A stretch of DNA of 64,000 bases. It comes from Neurospora crassa OR74A. Taxonomy: Eukaryota > Ascomycota > Sordariomycetes > Sordariales > Sordariaceae. Positions 47,096-58,143 of the stretch are shown piece by piece. The notes under the pieces were generated by a model, which was given only the letters and a program-made list of their open reading frames with translations, was not told the DNA's origin and ran no database searches. The position numbers and the translations under genes are program-made. The first letter of the stretch is position 1, and every line of letters starts with the position of its first letter. The DNA lies in NCBI RefSeq assembly GCF_000182925.2, contig NC_026506.1, forward strand, positions 1,054,001 to 1,118,000, read 5' to 3'.

Positions 47096-49405
47096 ATGGG
47101 CGCCTATACTTCAGTACCCCAGTGCCGTGAGCACTATGGAATCGCGGTAGATTGTACTGTAGTTTACGCATCCGACAACAAGACCGTGATATCTGTCGGA
47201 GGAAACAGACCCGGAGACTTTAACCCAGATCCAGATATTGCGGGTATCGGTGTAAGGTTCCCCGGCGTACAACTTGTATGTGGACACAAGCTTACCCGTT
47301 CCCGTGTCTTTAGATCCTCGGAGCCTTTGTTGTTATAACGGGGTTTGCGTTAATAATAGCCTTCTTGCATGTCTTGTGGCACTACGCCAAGCTGACAAAG
47401 CTCAAAAAACGAATAACGGCAGTGTAAGTCATACTTGGATGGACGAAGCGCTCCAAGGAAGGTGGGGTTGCTAACCGCCTGCTCAACAGAGAGAAGGAAA
47501 ACAAGAGATGGCAGCTCAGCATCGGCGGCTTCTTCGAGATGCTCATCATCTCGTGTAGTGATCAGCAGATTTTCACCGGAGCGGCGTACGCCATCACGAT
47601 GCGCTTCGCCAAAGCCTGCTCCATCTCGGCCTACCACTACAATGTTATTGCGAACATGCTGTTGATCACCTGCGCCACACACTTGCTGACCCTTCTGGTG
47701 TCCAAGCACTACTGGGAGCACCCTTGGGTGGCCGCGATCCGGACGGTAGCGACAGGGTTATTGTACCTCGCGACAGGAATTTATCTTTCCACCCAGGCAA
47801 CCCCAGGTTCCGAGCTTGCGTTTCCGACCGCAGTTCCTAAAGACGACGAGAAATGGAGCACCCTCCTTCTACCCGCCGCCTGCTTCCAAGGGAGCGCTGA
47901 GAACTTTGCAAACACCCTGCAGCAGTCTTTCCACGGAGCCGGGCTGTTCAAGGTGGGCGACCGTATCACCGGATGGACTCCCTTCGTCATTCTTGTCCTG
48001 TACTACGTCCTTGCCAACATCGTTACCCTTGGTCGGGTCGTTCGCGCAGGACGGGAGAATGGCGGAAAGCGGGAAAGGTTTTGCAAGTGGTTGGTGGACA
48101 TGATCGGACAGAAGAAGCTGAAGTGGGTGAATCGTATCGGTGGACAGATCTATGGCGTCTATCTCTTGGCTGGCCTGGTCATTTCAGGATACACGATGGC
48201 CTCCTCTTCCGAGTACATTGAGATGCTTCGCCGCTGGGTGGACCGGTCAGGCTGGATCCAACTCTATAATGGCACCAACCCGGAGAACGACCCCAAGTCC
48301 TTTGGTCAGCTTGTTCCTCTTCTGATGATGACACTTACCGTGTTTACGTTTTTGCAGATGCTGAGTGGTAAGTGGCGTTGTGTTCGTTCCGTGGTTTGCT
48401 CATCAGCTGATATCTTTTCCAGAGGCCATTACCATCAGGAAGTTGAAGAACAACCACAGCGATGAACTTGAGGACGTGAGGCAGGAATTTGAAGACCAAC
48501 TCGAAGACGCAAGAACAAGTTCGGACAAAGCCCAAGGCAGTGGCATGGGCAACGGAAAGCGGCCTGAGGTCCACGAGAAGGAGGCGTTCAGCAGGCCATC
48601 TGGAGCAAGTGGAAGCCAGGCTTATGGAATGAACTCCCAAACGCCTCTCTCGCCGGCCCCGATGTACACCATGTTCGCCAACCCATCTTCTTCGAGCAGC
48701 GCTCCGTTCTTTGTCTACGCCGCACCGCCGACTGGCTCGCCGGTGGCAACACCCGATTGGGCATCCATGACGCCGCAGCAAGGAATGCCGATGCATTTTA
48801 TCATCCCGGCGCAGTTTGTAGCGGGAGCGTTTCCCATGATGAGTCCTGGAAACGGAGGCGCGCCTTCTCCTCCAGGATTTCCTTGGAACTCTCCCACTCC
48901 TTTCGGACCTGGTCCTGCCCCAGCATCGAGCGAACCTGGCCCGAGTAAGCCCTCGCCGTCCGATGATGTGTCGTCCTCGCCGGAAGCCCCAACAAAGGCG
49001 GAACCTGAGGTCACCACAAAGGACATCAAGTCGACGCCAGTGGTTTCCGTGTATGATGTGAACCCCACGCCACCTCCGCCATCGAGATCCTCGACCGTTC
49101 CAATTCCGAAGTCGGACCCCTCGGACAATGAGAAGCTGGCGCCTCATCCGGCTAACCTTCGAAGGGCTGATAGCGAATTCACGCTGATAGGACAGCCGAG
49201 CTCGAGCCTGGATGCCGGGGGCCAGACAGGTCAGCCAATGCCGGCACAAGGCCCCAGTGGTGTTGCCGCGGATCCCAATACTCTAAGTTACTTTCCGGCA
49301 GTTGCCGAGTCAAGCGCAGAGGAAGAGGGTCAGGAAGCAGAGAGAAGGGCTGGCGACGGAAACACCGCGGGAGGCACTGGATTTGAGGTTGGAAAGGCGA
49401 TGTAG
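47096..49405 (+). CDS. Seven-helix membrane protein with coiled coil and Pro-rich cytoplasmic tail
   Basis: Unrecognised multi-pass membrane protein of 708 residues. Exons are 47096-47251, 47314-47423, 47490-48367 and 48423-49405, with introns of 62, 66 and 55 bp and a joined length divisible by three. A polar N-terminus of about 52 residues precedes the first helix (ILGAFVVITGFALIIAF, about 53-76). Further hydrophobic spans follow, containing GGFFEMLIISCSD, IANMLLITCATHLLTLLVS, TVATGLLYLATGIYL, FVILVLYYVLANIVTL, YGVYLLAGLVISGY and LVPLLMMTLTVFTFLQML: seven in all. The loop before the last helix has one N-glycosylation sequon (YNGT). After the last helix comes an acidic coiled-coil-like stretch (SDELEDVRQEFEDQLEDA), then about 290 residues rich in Pro, Ser and Gly. 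The layout recalls a receptor or channel-like scaffold, but I cannot place it in a GPCR family. The ATG at 47096 is the first in frame. Confidence 0.85.
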
Positions 49406-50172
49406 GATGCCAGACGTCAATAACGAGCGAGGCTAAAGGGAGTTTATGGAATCAAGGCTACCGGGATAAGGGAACGAAACATGATTTGGCTGGAGTTTTG
49501 GGCATTTGGCTTTCTGGAAGGATGTGCTACGATACCACGGATTAATGAGCTTGATATAGCATTGAATAATATGTGACGACGTTTGGAGAGCTCACACCGA
49601 CGGGCATGGCGTTTGTGGGAGTGTCTGATTTGTATGACGTGATTGAAAAGAGGAAAGGGCTTCAGGTTCAGTTGGACTCCACGCCCCAACCTGCCCGGCC
49701 GCTCGGCCCCCACCACAGGCGGAATTCAGCCGAAACGGGCCGTGACCAAGATCGGGACATTGTACCCCGTGGGCGCCCGCATTGTCTTGTCAAATTTCTC
49801 CGAACGTGGGAAATTGGGGGACGCGAGAGGAAGTGGGAGTCAGTGGGAGTCAGTGGGAGGCAAGTGGGGGGTTATGTGCGTGGGGAGGGGGAGGGGGAGG
49901 GGGGAGGGGGGGGGAAAGCGGGGAAATGCCCTGGAGACCCCTAGGAAATTGGGGTTCAGGACGGGAACTTCTGGGGAAAATGGACCAGAAGCATCTCCAC
50001 CCCACCTTGGCCCTTAGTGTAGACGGGAACCAGACCCCTCCAAGAGCACCCCAAGGGAACCCAACCCCGGGCGTTCATCTCATTCACCAACCTTCCACTA
50101 GGTTACTCCAACAAAACGAGGACGACTTATCATCATCGACATCCCATCCTATCCCTTAAAAGGACGAGCCCA
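49406..50172. promoter_or_regulatory. Intergenic region and promoter with G-rich tract
   Basis: Holds the 3' flank of the membrane-protein gene and the promoter of the dehydrogenase gene. A tandem agtgggagtc repeat at about 49832-49860 is followed by five G-runs at 49882-49914, a strong G-quadruplex pattern about 260-290 bp upstream of the first dehydrogenase ATG. Confidence 0.55.
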
Positions 50173-51186
50173 ATGCGGTCAACTCCCACCCGCTTTCTTT
50201 CCAGCATCAACTCGCATCTCTCTGCAGCAACATCAAACATGAAGCTCCTCTACCCCACCTCTCTCAAGCTGGACGTCTCCCAGATCGAAGGATTCCCTTC
50301 CGTCACGCTCCACCCCTACGACGTCAAGGCTCCCATTCCCGAGGAGCACGTCGATGCCGAGATCCTCGTCACCTGGACCAACTCCTCCGACAATCTCAAA
50401 GATGCCGTCAACCGTCTGACCAAGCTGCGCTGGATCCAGTCTCTCGCCGCCGGTCCCAATGACGTTCTCAGCGCCGGCTTCGACACCTCCAAGGTTGCCG
50501 TCACCACCGGCTCCGGTCTCCACGACCACACCGTTGCCGAGCATACCCTTGGTCTCCTTCTCAATGCCGCCCGCAGATTTTACGAGATGCGGGATTACCA
50601 GCTCCAGGGCAAGTGGCCCGGTCACCTCGGCGGTCCCCAGCCCGATCGCCCCGCCGATAGATTCACCACCCTCCGTGACGCTCGCGTCTTGATTTGGGGC
50701 TTCGGAAATATCGCAAAGACTCTCACCCCCTCTCTTGTGCAACTTGGATCCCACGTTCGCGGAGTTGCCCGCCGTCAAGGTGTCCGCAATGGAATCGAGG
50801 TATACTCTGAGGACAAGCTTGCCGAGCTTCTACCAGAGACCGACGCCTTGGTCATGATCCTCCCTGGCGACCCATCCACAAGGCACGCTCTCAATGCCGA
50901 GAGGCTGAAGCTGCTTCCCAAGCACGCCTGGGTGGTCAACGTCGGACGCGGCACCTCCATCGATGAGGATGCCCTCTACGATGCTCTAGTAGAGGAGAGG
51001 ATTGGCGGTGCCGCTCTCGACGTGTTCGAGACAGAACCTCTTCCTGAGCCAAGCAAGCTCTGGAAGGCCCCCAACCTTATTCTCAGCCCACACGCGGCCG
51101 GCGGCAGGCCACAGGGTGCCGAACAGTTGATCGTCGAGAATTTGAGAAAGTTCTTGGCCGGTCAGCAGTTGAAGAACCTCATTTAA
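50173..51186 (+). CDS. D-2-hydroxyacid dehydrogenase, NAD(P)-dependent
   Basis: Reduces a 2-oxoacid to a D-2-hydroxyacid or the reverse; the substrate (glyoxylate, hydroxypyruvate or other) cannot be told. Single exon, 337 residues. The Rossmann nucleotide-binding loop reads WGFGNIA at about 175-181, with the last Gly of the usual GxGxxG replaced by Ala. The catalytic set is Arg259 (NVGRGTSIDEDAL), Glu288 (DVFETEPLP, 29 residues on) and His307 (SPHAAGG), with family spacing. The N-terminal catalytic-domain motif TTGSGLHDHTVAEHTLGLLL is present. Two starts are possible. The first ATG adds 22 residues rich in Ser, Thr and Arg without acidic residues, like a mitochondrial presequence, but in weak context (CCA before ATG). 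The second ATG at 50239 has a strong context (AAC before ATG) and begins directly at the enzyme fold. Confidence 0.93.
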   Translation: MRSTPTRFLSSINSHLSAATSNMKLLYPTSLKLDVSQIEGFPSVTLHPYDVKAPIPEEHVDAEILVTWTNSSDNLKDAVNRLTKLRWIQSLAAGPNDVLSAGFDTSKVAVTTGSGLHDHTVAEHTLGLLLNAARRFYEMRDYQLQGKWPGHLGGPQPDRPADRFTTLRDARVLIWGFGNIAKTLTPSLVQLGSHVRGVARRQGVRNGIEVYSEDKLAELLPETDALVMILPGDPSTRHALNAERLKLLPKHAWVVNVGRGTSIDEDALYDALVEERIGGAALDVFETEPLPEPSKLWKAPNLILSPHAAGGRPQGAEQLIVENLRKFLAGQQLKNLI

Positions 51187-52712
51187 GCGTTTCCTGATTT
51201 GTTTGGATTTTGGGATTTGAAAAGAAATAGCATCTATAAGGTCAAAGCGATTTATCAAAGGGTCGAATATAATACACCATGACTTCAATCACCATCACTC
51301 CCTGCGCCTTTTGTTTGGTTTTTCCAGAAAATCCTTGTGCTCCCGCGTCTCGAGCGACTGTCCTCGCTTTGTCCGGGTTGCAGTTCCGGAAATTGACAAC
51401 AAGCTTACCAGAAGTTTACGAGTCTAGACTTTCGCACCCACCCGTTCAGATTGCCCTCCTGTGGCTAGAATCTAACGAGCATTCCCGAAAAGCCAGCACG
51501 ATGCCTTCCCTCTCGCCACCTCGCGTGCGCCTGGAGTAACCCCTTGAGCAATGACTTGGACCGCGCCGTCGCTGGTCGTTGCTTACGACTCATCGCTACG
51601 GGCTCCATGTATGACCCGCCAGCAGTTGAGCTCTCCTGGCCAGCCTTTTGTGGGTTTTACCTCATCCTAGCCTTCAGCTGGTGAATTTAAAAAGAGGCGG
51701 TGCTCTCCTGCGAGCCATACGTGGCAACGTAAATTGGTTTATGGCTCGCTGAAATCGACTTCTTTCTGAGGTCAAGAAAATGATAGTTGGCAGAGTTCAA
51801 GTTGTTGTGCGGAACAACTGAGGGAACTACACCCATCTGGCAATGGCTTCTGATAACCGGGGCTCAGCGAAGCATACTGTGTAGCTTCGGGAGAAAGGGC
51901 AAGTGTTTACAGAACCAACCAAAACCCGGCCGCACATACAAACCCCATCGAAACCCAGGCTTTGCAGCAGAGTTTTATACTTGACCAAAGATGGATCAAA
52001 GTCTGGAAGGACTTTCGGAGACCTTAGTCCATATACAACTCACCTGCGTAAACGAAAGTACCATCCGATTCGTTCTTTTCCAGCTTAATATAACTTCCTT
52101 CTCCCACCTCTACCCTCGCACTTTGGCTAATACTTCCTTGGCTCCCGAACCACTTCTCCCCCTCATTTAAACTAAACAGTACAGCAGCTGCTACTTCGAC
52201 TTCCCGCAGCTCTTTTGGTTATTTTGTCGAGCTGTACTGAAATTCCCATATTTAGAGGACGTCATGTTGGAGTGGGGACGAAGATCAGGGAGCCGACAAA
52301 CACGGATGCTAGACTACAGGGCAGTGTGTGACGTTGTTCTTGGACTTTCCACACCGCATCACCTGGTAACATATGCCCAGAACTAGTCCCTTGACTCAAA
52401 CGGAACGAGAGAACCTGAGGGGTGGATAACCCAAGGTATTCCACATCGATGTTTGCGACTGGTGGCAATCGCGAGGGTTCCTTGGAAGTTTGGGCCCAAC
52501 ATTCCCGGCATCAAGTACCGGGGCCCTAAGTGAACGGGTTTGTTAGGCGGGGAACTTTGGCAGGGGACTTTGTGATGATCTCCACAACTGATACAAGAAG
52601 ACTCAAAATCTCGTCTTTCGTTTCTTCTTTCTATTACTTATACATCTATCGCAAAATCCTCCCGCTTTGTTCCCTTCAGAGAGATAAAAAAAAAAAAAAA
52701 GGAGCCGAAAAG
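51187..52712. other. Intergenic region
   Basis: No gene recognised. It holds the dehydrogenase 3' flank and the promoter of the acetyltransferase gene. A 16-base A run lies at about 52686-52700, just before the acetyltransferase start. Confidence 0.5.
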
Positions 52713-53713
52713 ATGACACCATATACCCAAGATCAGCTGGATCGCTATTTCCGGCATATCGGCTATTCGCCGAAGGATGCCGAAGACGACCTCGGCAGGC
52801 TTGCCATGTTGCAGCTACGCCACATGGCCCGCGTTCCATTTGAGAGTCTGACATTGCATTACTCCCAACACCACCGATTGTCACTGGACCTGGAGGACCT
52901 TTTTGAAAAGATTGTGGACAAGGGGAGGGGAGGCTACTGCATGGAGGTCAATACGTTCTTCGGAGCCGTCTTGCGCAGTCTGGGTTACACACTCATTAAC
53001 GTAGGAGGAAGAGTGAAGGCAGGCGATGGAGAGTACAAAGGATGGTTTGTGGTACCCGACCGGAGGCCTATGCCCATCTAAAGTCAGCATCGTGCACTAA
53101 CGGGATTCCCAGGAATCACATGGTCAACATCGTGACCATCAACAACACACGTTATCTGGTTGATGTAGGATTTGGCTCCCATGGCTCGGTTAATCCAGTG
53201 CCTCTGGAGCACAACAACGTCTTCACTACAGTCTCACCAGCACGAGGTGTACTCGAATACAAAAGCCTCTCCCAACACACCGACCCTACCAACCAAAGGA
53301 TATGGGTATACTCAACCCAGGAAAACCCGTCTGCGCCCTGGAAGGAAATGTACTGTTTTGCCGCCGACACAGAGTTCTTCCCGGCCGATTTTGAGGTCAT
53401 GAACCTATCAACTATGACCAGCCCTCAAAGCTTCTTTGTGCAGACCGTCATGTGCATGTGGCTTCTGCTCAACGACAACAATAACAACGACGACGACAAC
53501 AAACAGAAACAGCCTATAGGCCTCCTGATCTTGCACAAGGATTATGTCAAGAGGAGGATAGGCGATAAGTCCGAGATCATCGAGCAATTTGAGTCGGAAG
53601 AGCAGAGAGTGAAGGCCCTGCACAAGTATTTCGGCATCGTGCTTACAAGAAAAGAGAAGGAGGCAATTCGCGGCTTGCCAAGCGAGTTGAAGACGAGGTG
53701 CGGGCATTGTTGA
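52713..53713 (+). CDS. Arylamine N-acetyltransferase
   Basis: Cytosolic enzyme that moves acetyl (or malonyl, in some fungi) from CoA to arylamines; Fusarium homologues detoxify plant benzoxazolinones. Exons 52713-53044 and 53113-53713 give 310 residues. The 68-bp intron (donor GTTTGT, branch CACTAAC, acceptor TTCCCAG) removes an apparent frameshift and joins YKGW to NHMVNIVT, the expected family sequence. The catalytic triad is Cys76 (GRGGYCMEVN), His113 (NHMVNI) and Asp128 (YLVDVGFG). RVPFESLTLHY near residue 40 is the conserved N-terminal motif. An Asn/Asp-rich insert (NDNNNNDDDNKQKQ) lies in the C-terminal domain, before a hydrophobic strand. The ATG follows a purine-rich leader and starts just before the usual family N-terminus. 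Confidence 0.95.
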
Positions 53714-54834
53714 GTGAATACGTAACTGGGGTTACCCGGGAAATTGGAACTGCATGCTGAAGTGAAGGTATGGGGAGCAGAGAACGGAGGTTTTGCCGTT
53801 TGTCTCGTCTTCATTCGACACCATAAGACAACGTGCAAATAGTGTGGTACCCAATCATCTTGGGCCCAGCTACCTTGAACATTCGCCGAATAGGTGCTCC
53901 TCACACCCGCACCCGCACCCACCTGCCTGGAGAGGATCAAACAAGGGAGCTGTACATGCAAAAACGTGGAAGAGTGGTACGCAATCAGCAAATTCCACGA
54001 GGTTGGCGAGAGTTAACTCAATGTTTTTTCCGAGCTCCTTCCTTCCTAAACCTGTTTCCCCTTGGATTAACACACCATCTCGGGGCCAACACCTCACCAA
54101 AACCCTTTCCACTCGGTTCATATTCGCAGAATCCGTTCCAGAAAATGTGTTTCAACGCCCTTATTCGACACTCAAGGCTGGATTGAGAATGGCATTTCAT
54201 TGGCATGTTGATAATCCAAACATCCAACCTTTGCGAACCACGCCATATCATCCCGTTTCCCTATCCCGTATGCTGAGGTGGGAGACTTCACAAGTGTTCC
54301 TATGACAAACGAGGTTTACACAGAGAACGCATTTGGCGTATCTCCGTTCATTGGAAGCTTCACGACATTCAGGAAATCTACTACAGTTGCTTTTTTTTTA
54401 ACCTCGAACGTCGAGACCATTGATGGCCACCTTGTCCTGCAACCACCTGGCACAGCACACAGTTCTCCTCCACCTCCTCCCTTACAGTTACCAATCGCCT
54501 GGGGGCTGGATCGCGTGACTTTACCTCTCATTGTTTACTCGTCCTTTATGGTACGGCATAGTATTCTTGCATAAGCGTTTCTTTCGAGTCTGGGGTTTAC
54601 TTCTTGTCTAGCGTGTTGCAAGCAACTTCAGTGGTGATTCTGATGATTGATATCGTACTAGTCTTTCAATATGGCCTTCATAGCTTCGGTAGTAGTAGTA
54701 GCATTCTCAACACATTGAGCATCCTTTATTCTCATGTAACATCTCAATCACTCATCACCTCCTCATTCACACTCAGAGACAGACACAAATCTCTTCTCCA
54801 ACTCATCCCTAGACCATCATCATCAACATCCTCT
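53714..54834. other. Intergenic region between convergent genes
   Basis: 3' flanks of the acetyltransferase gene (plus) and the dehydrogenase-like gene (minus). No other gene recognised. Confidence 0.5.
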
Positions 54835-56446
54835 CTAAACCAAAGCCAAAACCCCAGCGACACCCACAACCCCGGCCCACATCAACGCCCTCGTCTCCCA
54901 CCCACCACCCAACAGCCTACCCGCCGCATTCTCATCATCATCCTCGCCACCCTTGCCCGTCGCGCTCGGAGAGCTCTCGCTTCCCGATCCAGTCCCCGTA
55001 ACAATCGTCCCATCTTCCGTTGTCGTCGGGTTTTCGTCCGTCTTCATCAACACATAAATCTCGCCCGTGCTATCACTCGTCATCCACAGCCTCTCGCTAG
55101 AATCCCACGCCATGCCCACCGGTCGGAAGCAACTCTCCGGACAAACCGAATTGTCTTTGTTCATCATGACAGGATGCTGCTGCTGCAAAGCGTCGCGGCT
55201 GTTTTCCGCTGATACCGTCGGTTCGCCAGTGACAGAATCAAACGAGATGGCGGACAGCCGGTAACCCACAGGATCCGTCTTGTCAAAGGAGCCCCTGAAC
55301 GTGACGTAGGCGACGTCCCCCTGGGGAGCGAACTTGATGTCCATGGGGGCGTAGTGGGCTGGGAAGGTGAGGCGGGGACTCACGTAGTCGGAGGCGCAGG
55401 TTTCGTCTGTCAGTTTGTTGCCCGAGACGGTCTCCGCGTCTTCGTCTTCGGTGATGACGGCGAATTGCGAGCCGATCTTGAGGTTGTTGCCCTTGTCGTC
55501 GTTCTCGTTGGGAATCTCGGACACGTCCCACACGGCGAAGCACTTGGGGTAGCCAAAGTTGCCGCCCTGGTTGGGGAGGATCTTGGTGCCGTTGAGATAG
55601 CCAAAGAAGTTGAGCTCCTCGCCCGGGTTGTTCTCGTGAATGTCCTTGCCGTTGCGGGTGACGCCGTCGATGGAGTTTTCCACGGCGTAGATGCCGCCTG
55701 TGATGGGGTGCTCGCCGACCCCCACGGAGTTGCGCAGGCCCCAGCCGAGCACGATGCCGTCTTCGTTGTAGTTGTAGGCTTTGGTGGTGGAGCTGGTCAT
55801 GTTGGAGATGTCGAAGGCGCGGATCTGCGAGAGACCGTTGGTGAGCACCTCGGCTTGGGCCTCGTTGCCGTCGGCGCTGCCGCGGGAGACAAGCAGGTAG
55901 CCGTCTTCCTTTTGCGAGAGAAGGAGGGTGCGGGTGACGAGGTCGTTGTTGCTCATGTTGGTGACGATTTCGCGCTTGCCGCTGACGATGCCGGCTTTGG
56001 AGTCGTAGTCCCAGGCGTAGACGGCCGAGGCGGAAGATGCGTAGAGGGTCTTGCCATCTTTGGAGAGAGCAATGCCGTGATTCAGCTGTTGTTATTTGTT
56101 AGCTTGAGGTTATCTTGCTTCTTTGATGACTCAAAAGGAAACGGACCGTCTTCTCATCGATGAGCGTCTTGGACTCAGAAACAGAGATACAAGTGCCTCC
56201 ATTGTCTTTAAGCGTATGATGAGTGATACCCTTCCCGCTCTCAACAACCAGCAAAGCACCCGAGCTGTCAAACTGAAGGCTTCGGGGCTTGGTTAACTCG
56301 CCGGCGATCAGTTGGGCTTGCCATCCAGCGGCAACGACAGGGAGGTTATATGACGGGACAAGAACTTTGTCGCAGGAGGTTTGAGCGAGGGCAGTGGCTG
56401 AAAGTCCAACTGCAAGAGCTGCTTTGGCAACGCCGTTGGTTTTCAT
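54835..56446 (-). CDS. Secreted sorbosone/pyranose dehydrogenase-like protein, probable GPI anchor
   Basis: Predicted extracellular, wall- or membrane-attached six-bladed beta-propeller of the glucose/sorbosone dehydrogenase group; fungal relatives with PQQ are classed as AA12. Exons 56446-56147 and 56085-54835 give 516 residues; the 61-bp intron has a less usual GTCCGT donor. The signal peptide (MKTNGVAKAALAVGLSATALA) ends before QTSCDKV. Family-type motifs include KPRSLQFDSSGALLVVESG, LNHGIALSKDGKTLYAS, GWGLRNSVGVGEHP, NNPGEELNFFGYLNG and GGNFGYPKCF. Cofactor ligands were not assigned, so PQQ binding is inference. The tail is Ser/Gly/Asp-rich and ends in a hydrophobic stretch (LMWAGVVGVAGVLALV) without basic residues after it, the pattern of a GPI signal. 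The ATG at 56446 is used because the upstream in-frame candidate is only GTG. Confidence 0.88.
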
Positions 56447-58143
56447 TTTGCTGGTATCAAACCGATTCACACAGCCAGTGACTGGATATCAAACAAGCTA
56501 AGAGAATGACATCAATGTGTCCTGTTGTTTCAGTAAGAGAACGGCCGGGTTAACTAGAATAGAGAGAAAAAGATGATGTGAGATGGACAGACAGATGGAT
56601 TAGAGGTTGGGTACAACAAGGTAGTAGATGGCCATGTAAGCACACATGTAAAAGGGGTGCATTCGATGAGGGTTATAAAGGGCTTCCTTCTAAGGACATG
56701 TCGAACCAAAAGGGTGGTGACATACAAACATCAGGCCCGTGACGACTATAACTAGGATTCGGCTGCTAAAGAGGAGGCCATATTTCCATAGCTCCGACTT
56801 ACCGCACAAAACGCCACAAAAGCGACGATAACAGGCCGGACCGGTCATGGTGCATCCAAAAGGGTGTTGGCCAACCACGAGATTCCCACGATAGTTCTTC
56901 AGCTCTGTACGTACAGCCAGAGGCGTTCGGTACATAGTCAGGACTTGCCGTGTTCGGCTCGCACTGGTCAGAGTTGGGACTTGAAGCCCGTCGCCGCTCT
57001 CCTCAATACCCAGGACATCCTATATAATCCTGCATACGGAATCCAATAGTGTAGCACCCAGACGCGGGTTGAAGCTGTCAGGCATGTCCTTCAGGCTTCA
57101 GGCTGTCCTTCACACCATTGCTGTGCCATCCTCAACCGCCAAACCCCGCAATAATCTTCACAGAGAGGGTAGTATTGGGCCAATCCCTGTGGTTCCCCAT
57201 GGTGTGGTTCTGTATATCGAGTGGCGAGTATCAATAGAGACAAAAGAAGAAATGAGAATAGGGTGATGGCTTGATGGTGTGCTCCCCGCATAGCTCATGG
57301 ACAATAAAGTGAACGCTGCTGGAAGCCATCAGCAAACAAATTTATGGTACTGTGATATAACACCGTCGATTCGGCACCCAGACGGGTCTCCGATAGGGCT
57401 TTAGACAATGTTGGGGAAGGTCATTGCCACTGCAAAGCAGGCCTATCCCAGAGGTTTTGACAGCTGAAGAAGCTGGAAGCCCAAATACCACGAGGGAACA
57501 TTGCTTTTTATCCCGATTGGGACAGCAGAGGCGTGCGCGTGATGGAGGGTGGGCAGCTGAGGAGATAGGACAAAAGGCTGGAAGCAGAGAGTGAAGAGAG
57601 AACCAGTAAAAGGAAAAAAGAGAAAAACACACCTTCACCCCCTACACCATATTTGCATAGAGACTCTTCGTGTCCAAGCTCATGGGAACCGACCATCCGC
57701 GGCAACTCTGGTGCAGAGAGATCATGTACATGACCCGCGAAGACAGCTTTGCCTTCTAATGTCAGTTTATACGCATCTGCTTCCACCGTAAACCTGCTTC
57801 CAAAATCGACTTTGCACGGCATACGAAGCTTAACCTCTTGTTGAACTCTCACAGTTCGTTGGTGACATTGGTGACACCGTTCATATAATCGCGAGGCTGC
57901 CAAATTCCTTGATGCCAAACTGGTTGACAGCGGCCGGTAACGTTTCATGATGTAAGCAGCGCCCAACCACGTCCAAGCAAATACTATGCAATTGGACTGA
58001 TCACGATGTTAGCAGAGCGGCACTGCCAACGACCGGATGATGTGTGTGGCGAGCTTAGTCAATCCAGCAGATAAAAGCAACCTCTCCGTCGTCTGCCTGG
58101 GATGATTATCTCATCGCTCTCTCGCAAAACAGCATCCCTCAAA
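56447..58143. other. Intergenic region between divergent genes
   Basis: Holds promoters of the dehydrogenase-like gene (minus) and the PSG1-like gene (plus). A 152-codon minus-strand ORF at 57508-57966 has some even composition (for example ERCHQCHQRTVRVQQEVK) but no known domain and a low-complexity end, so I do not call it a gene. Confidence 0.45.

Noticed and set aside
48344-49249. 301-codon minus-strand ORF, Arg-rich
   Set aside because: Antisense shadow of the Pro/Ser tail of the seven-helix protein.
53045-53112. Apparent frameshift in the N-acetyltransferase gene
   Set aside because: A 68-bp intron with a CACTAAC branch point joins the two halves at the conserved NHMVNI motif.
55354-56163. 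269-codon plus-strand ORF (Val/Gly-rich)
   Set aside because: Antisense shadow of the sorbosone-dehydrogenase-like gene.
57508-57966. 152-codon minus-strand ORF between divergent genes
   Set aside because: No known domain, low-complexity hydrophobic C-terminus and no clear codon bias.
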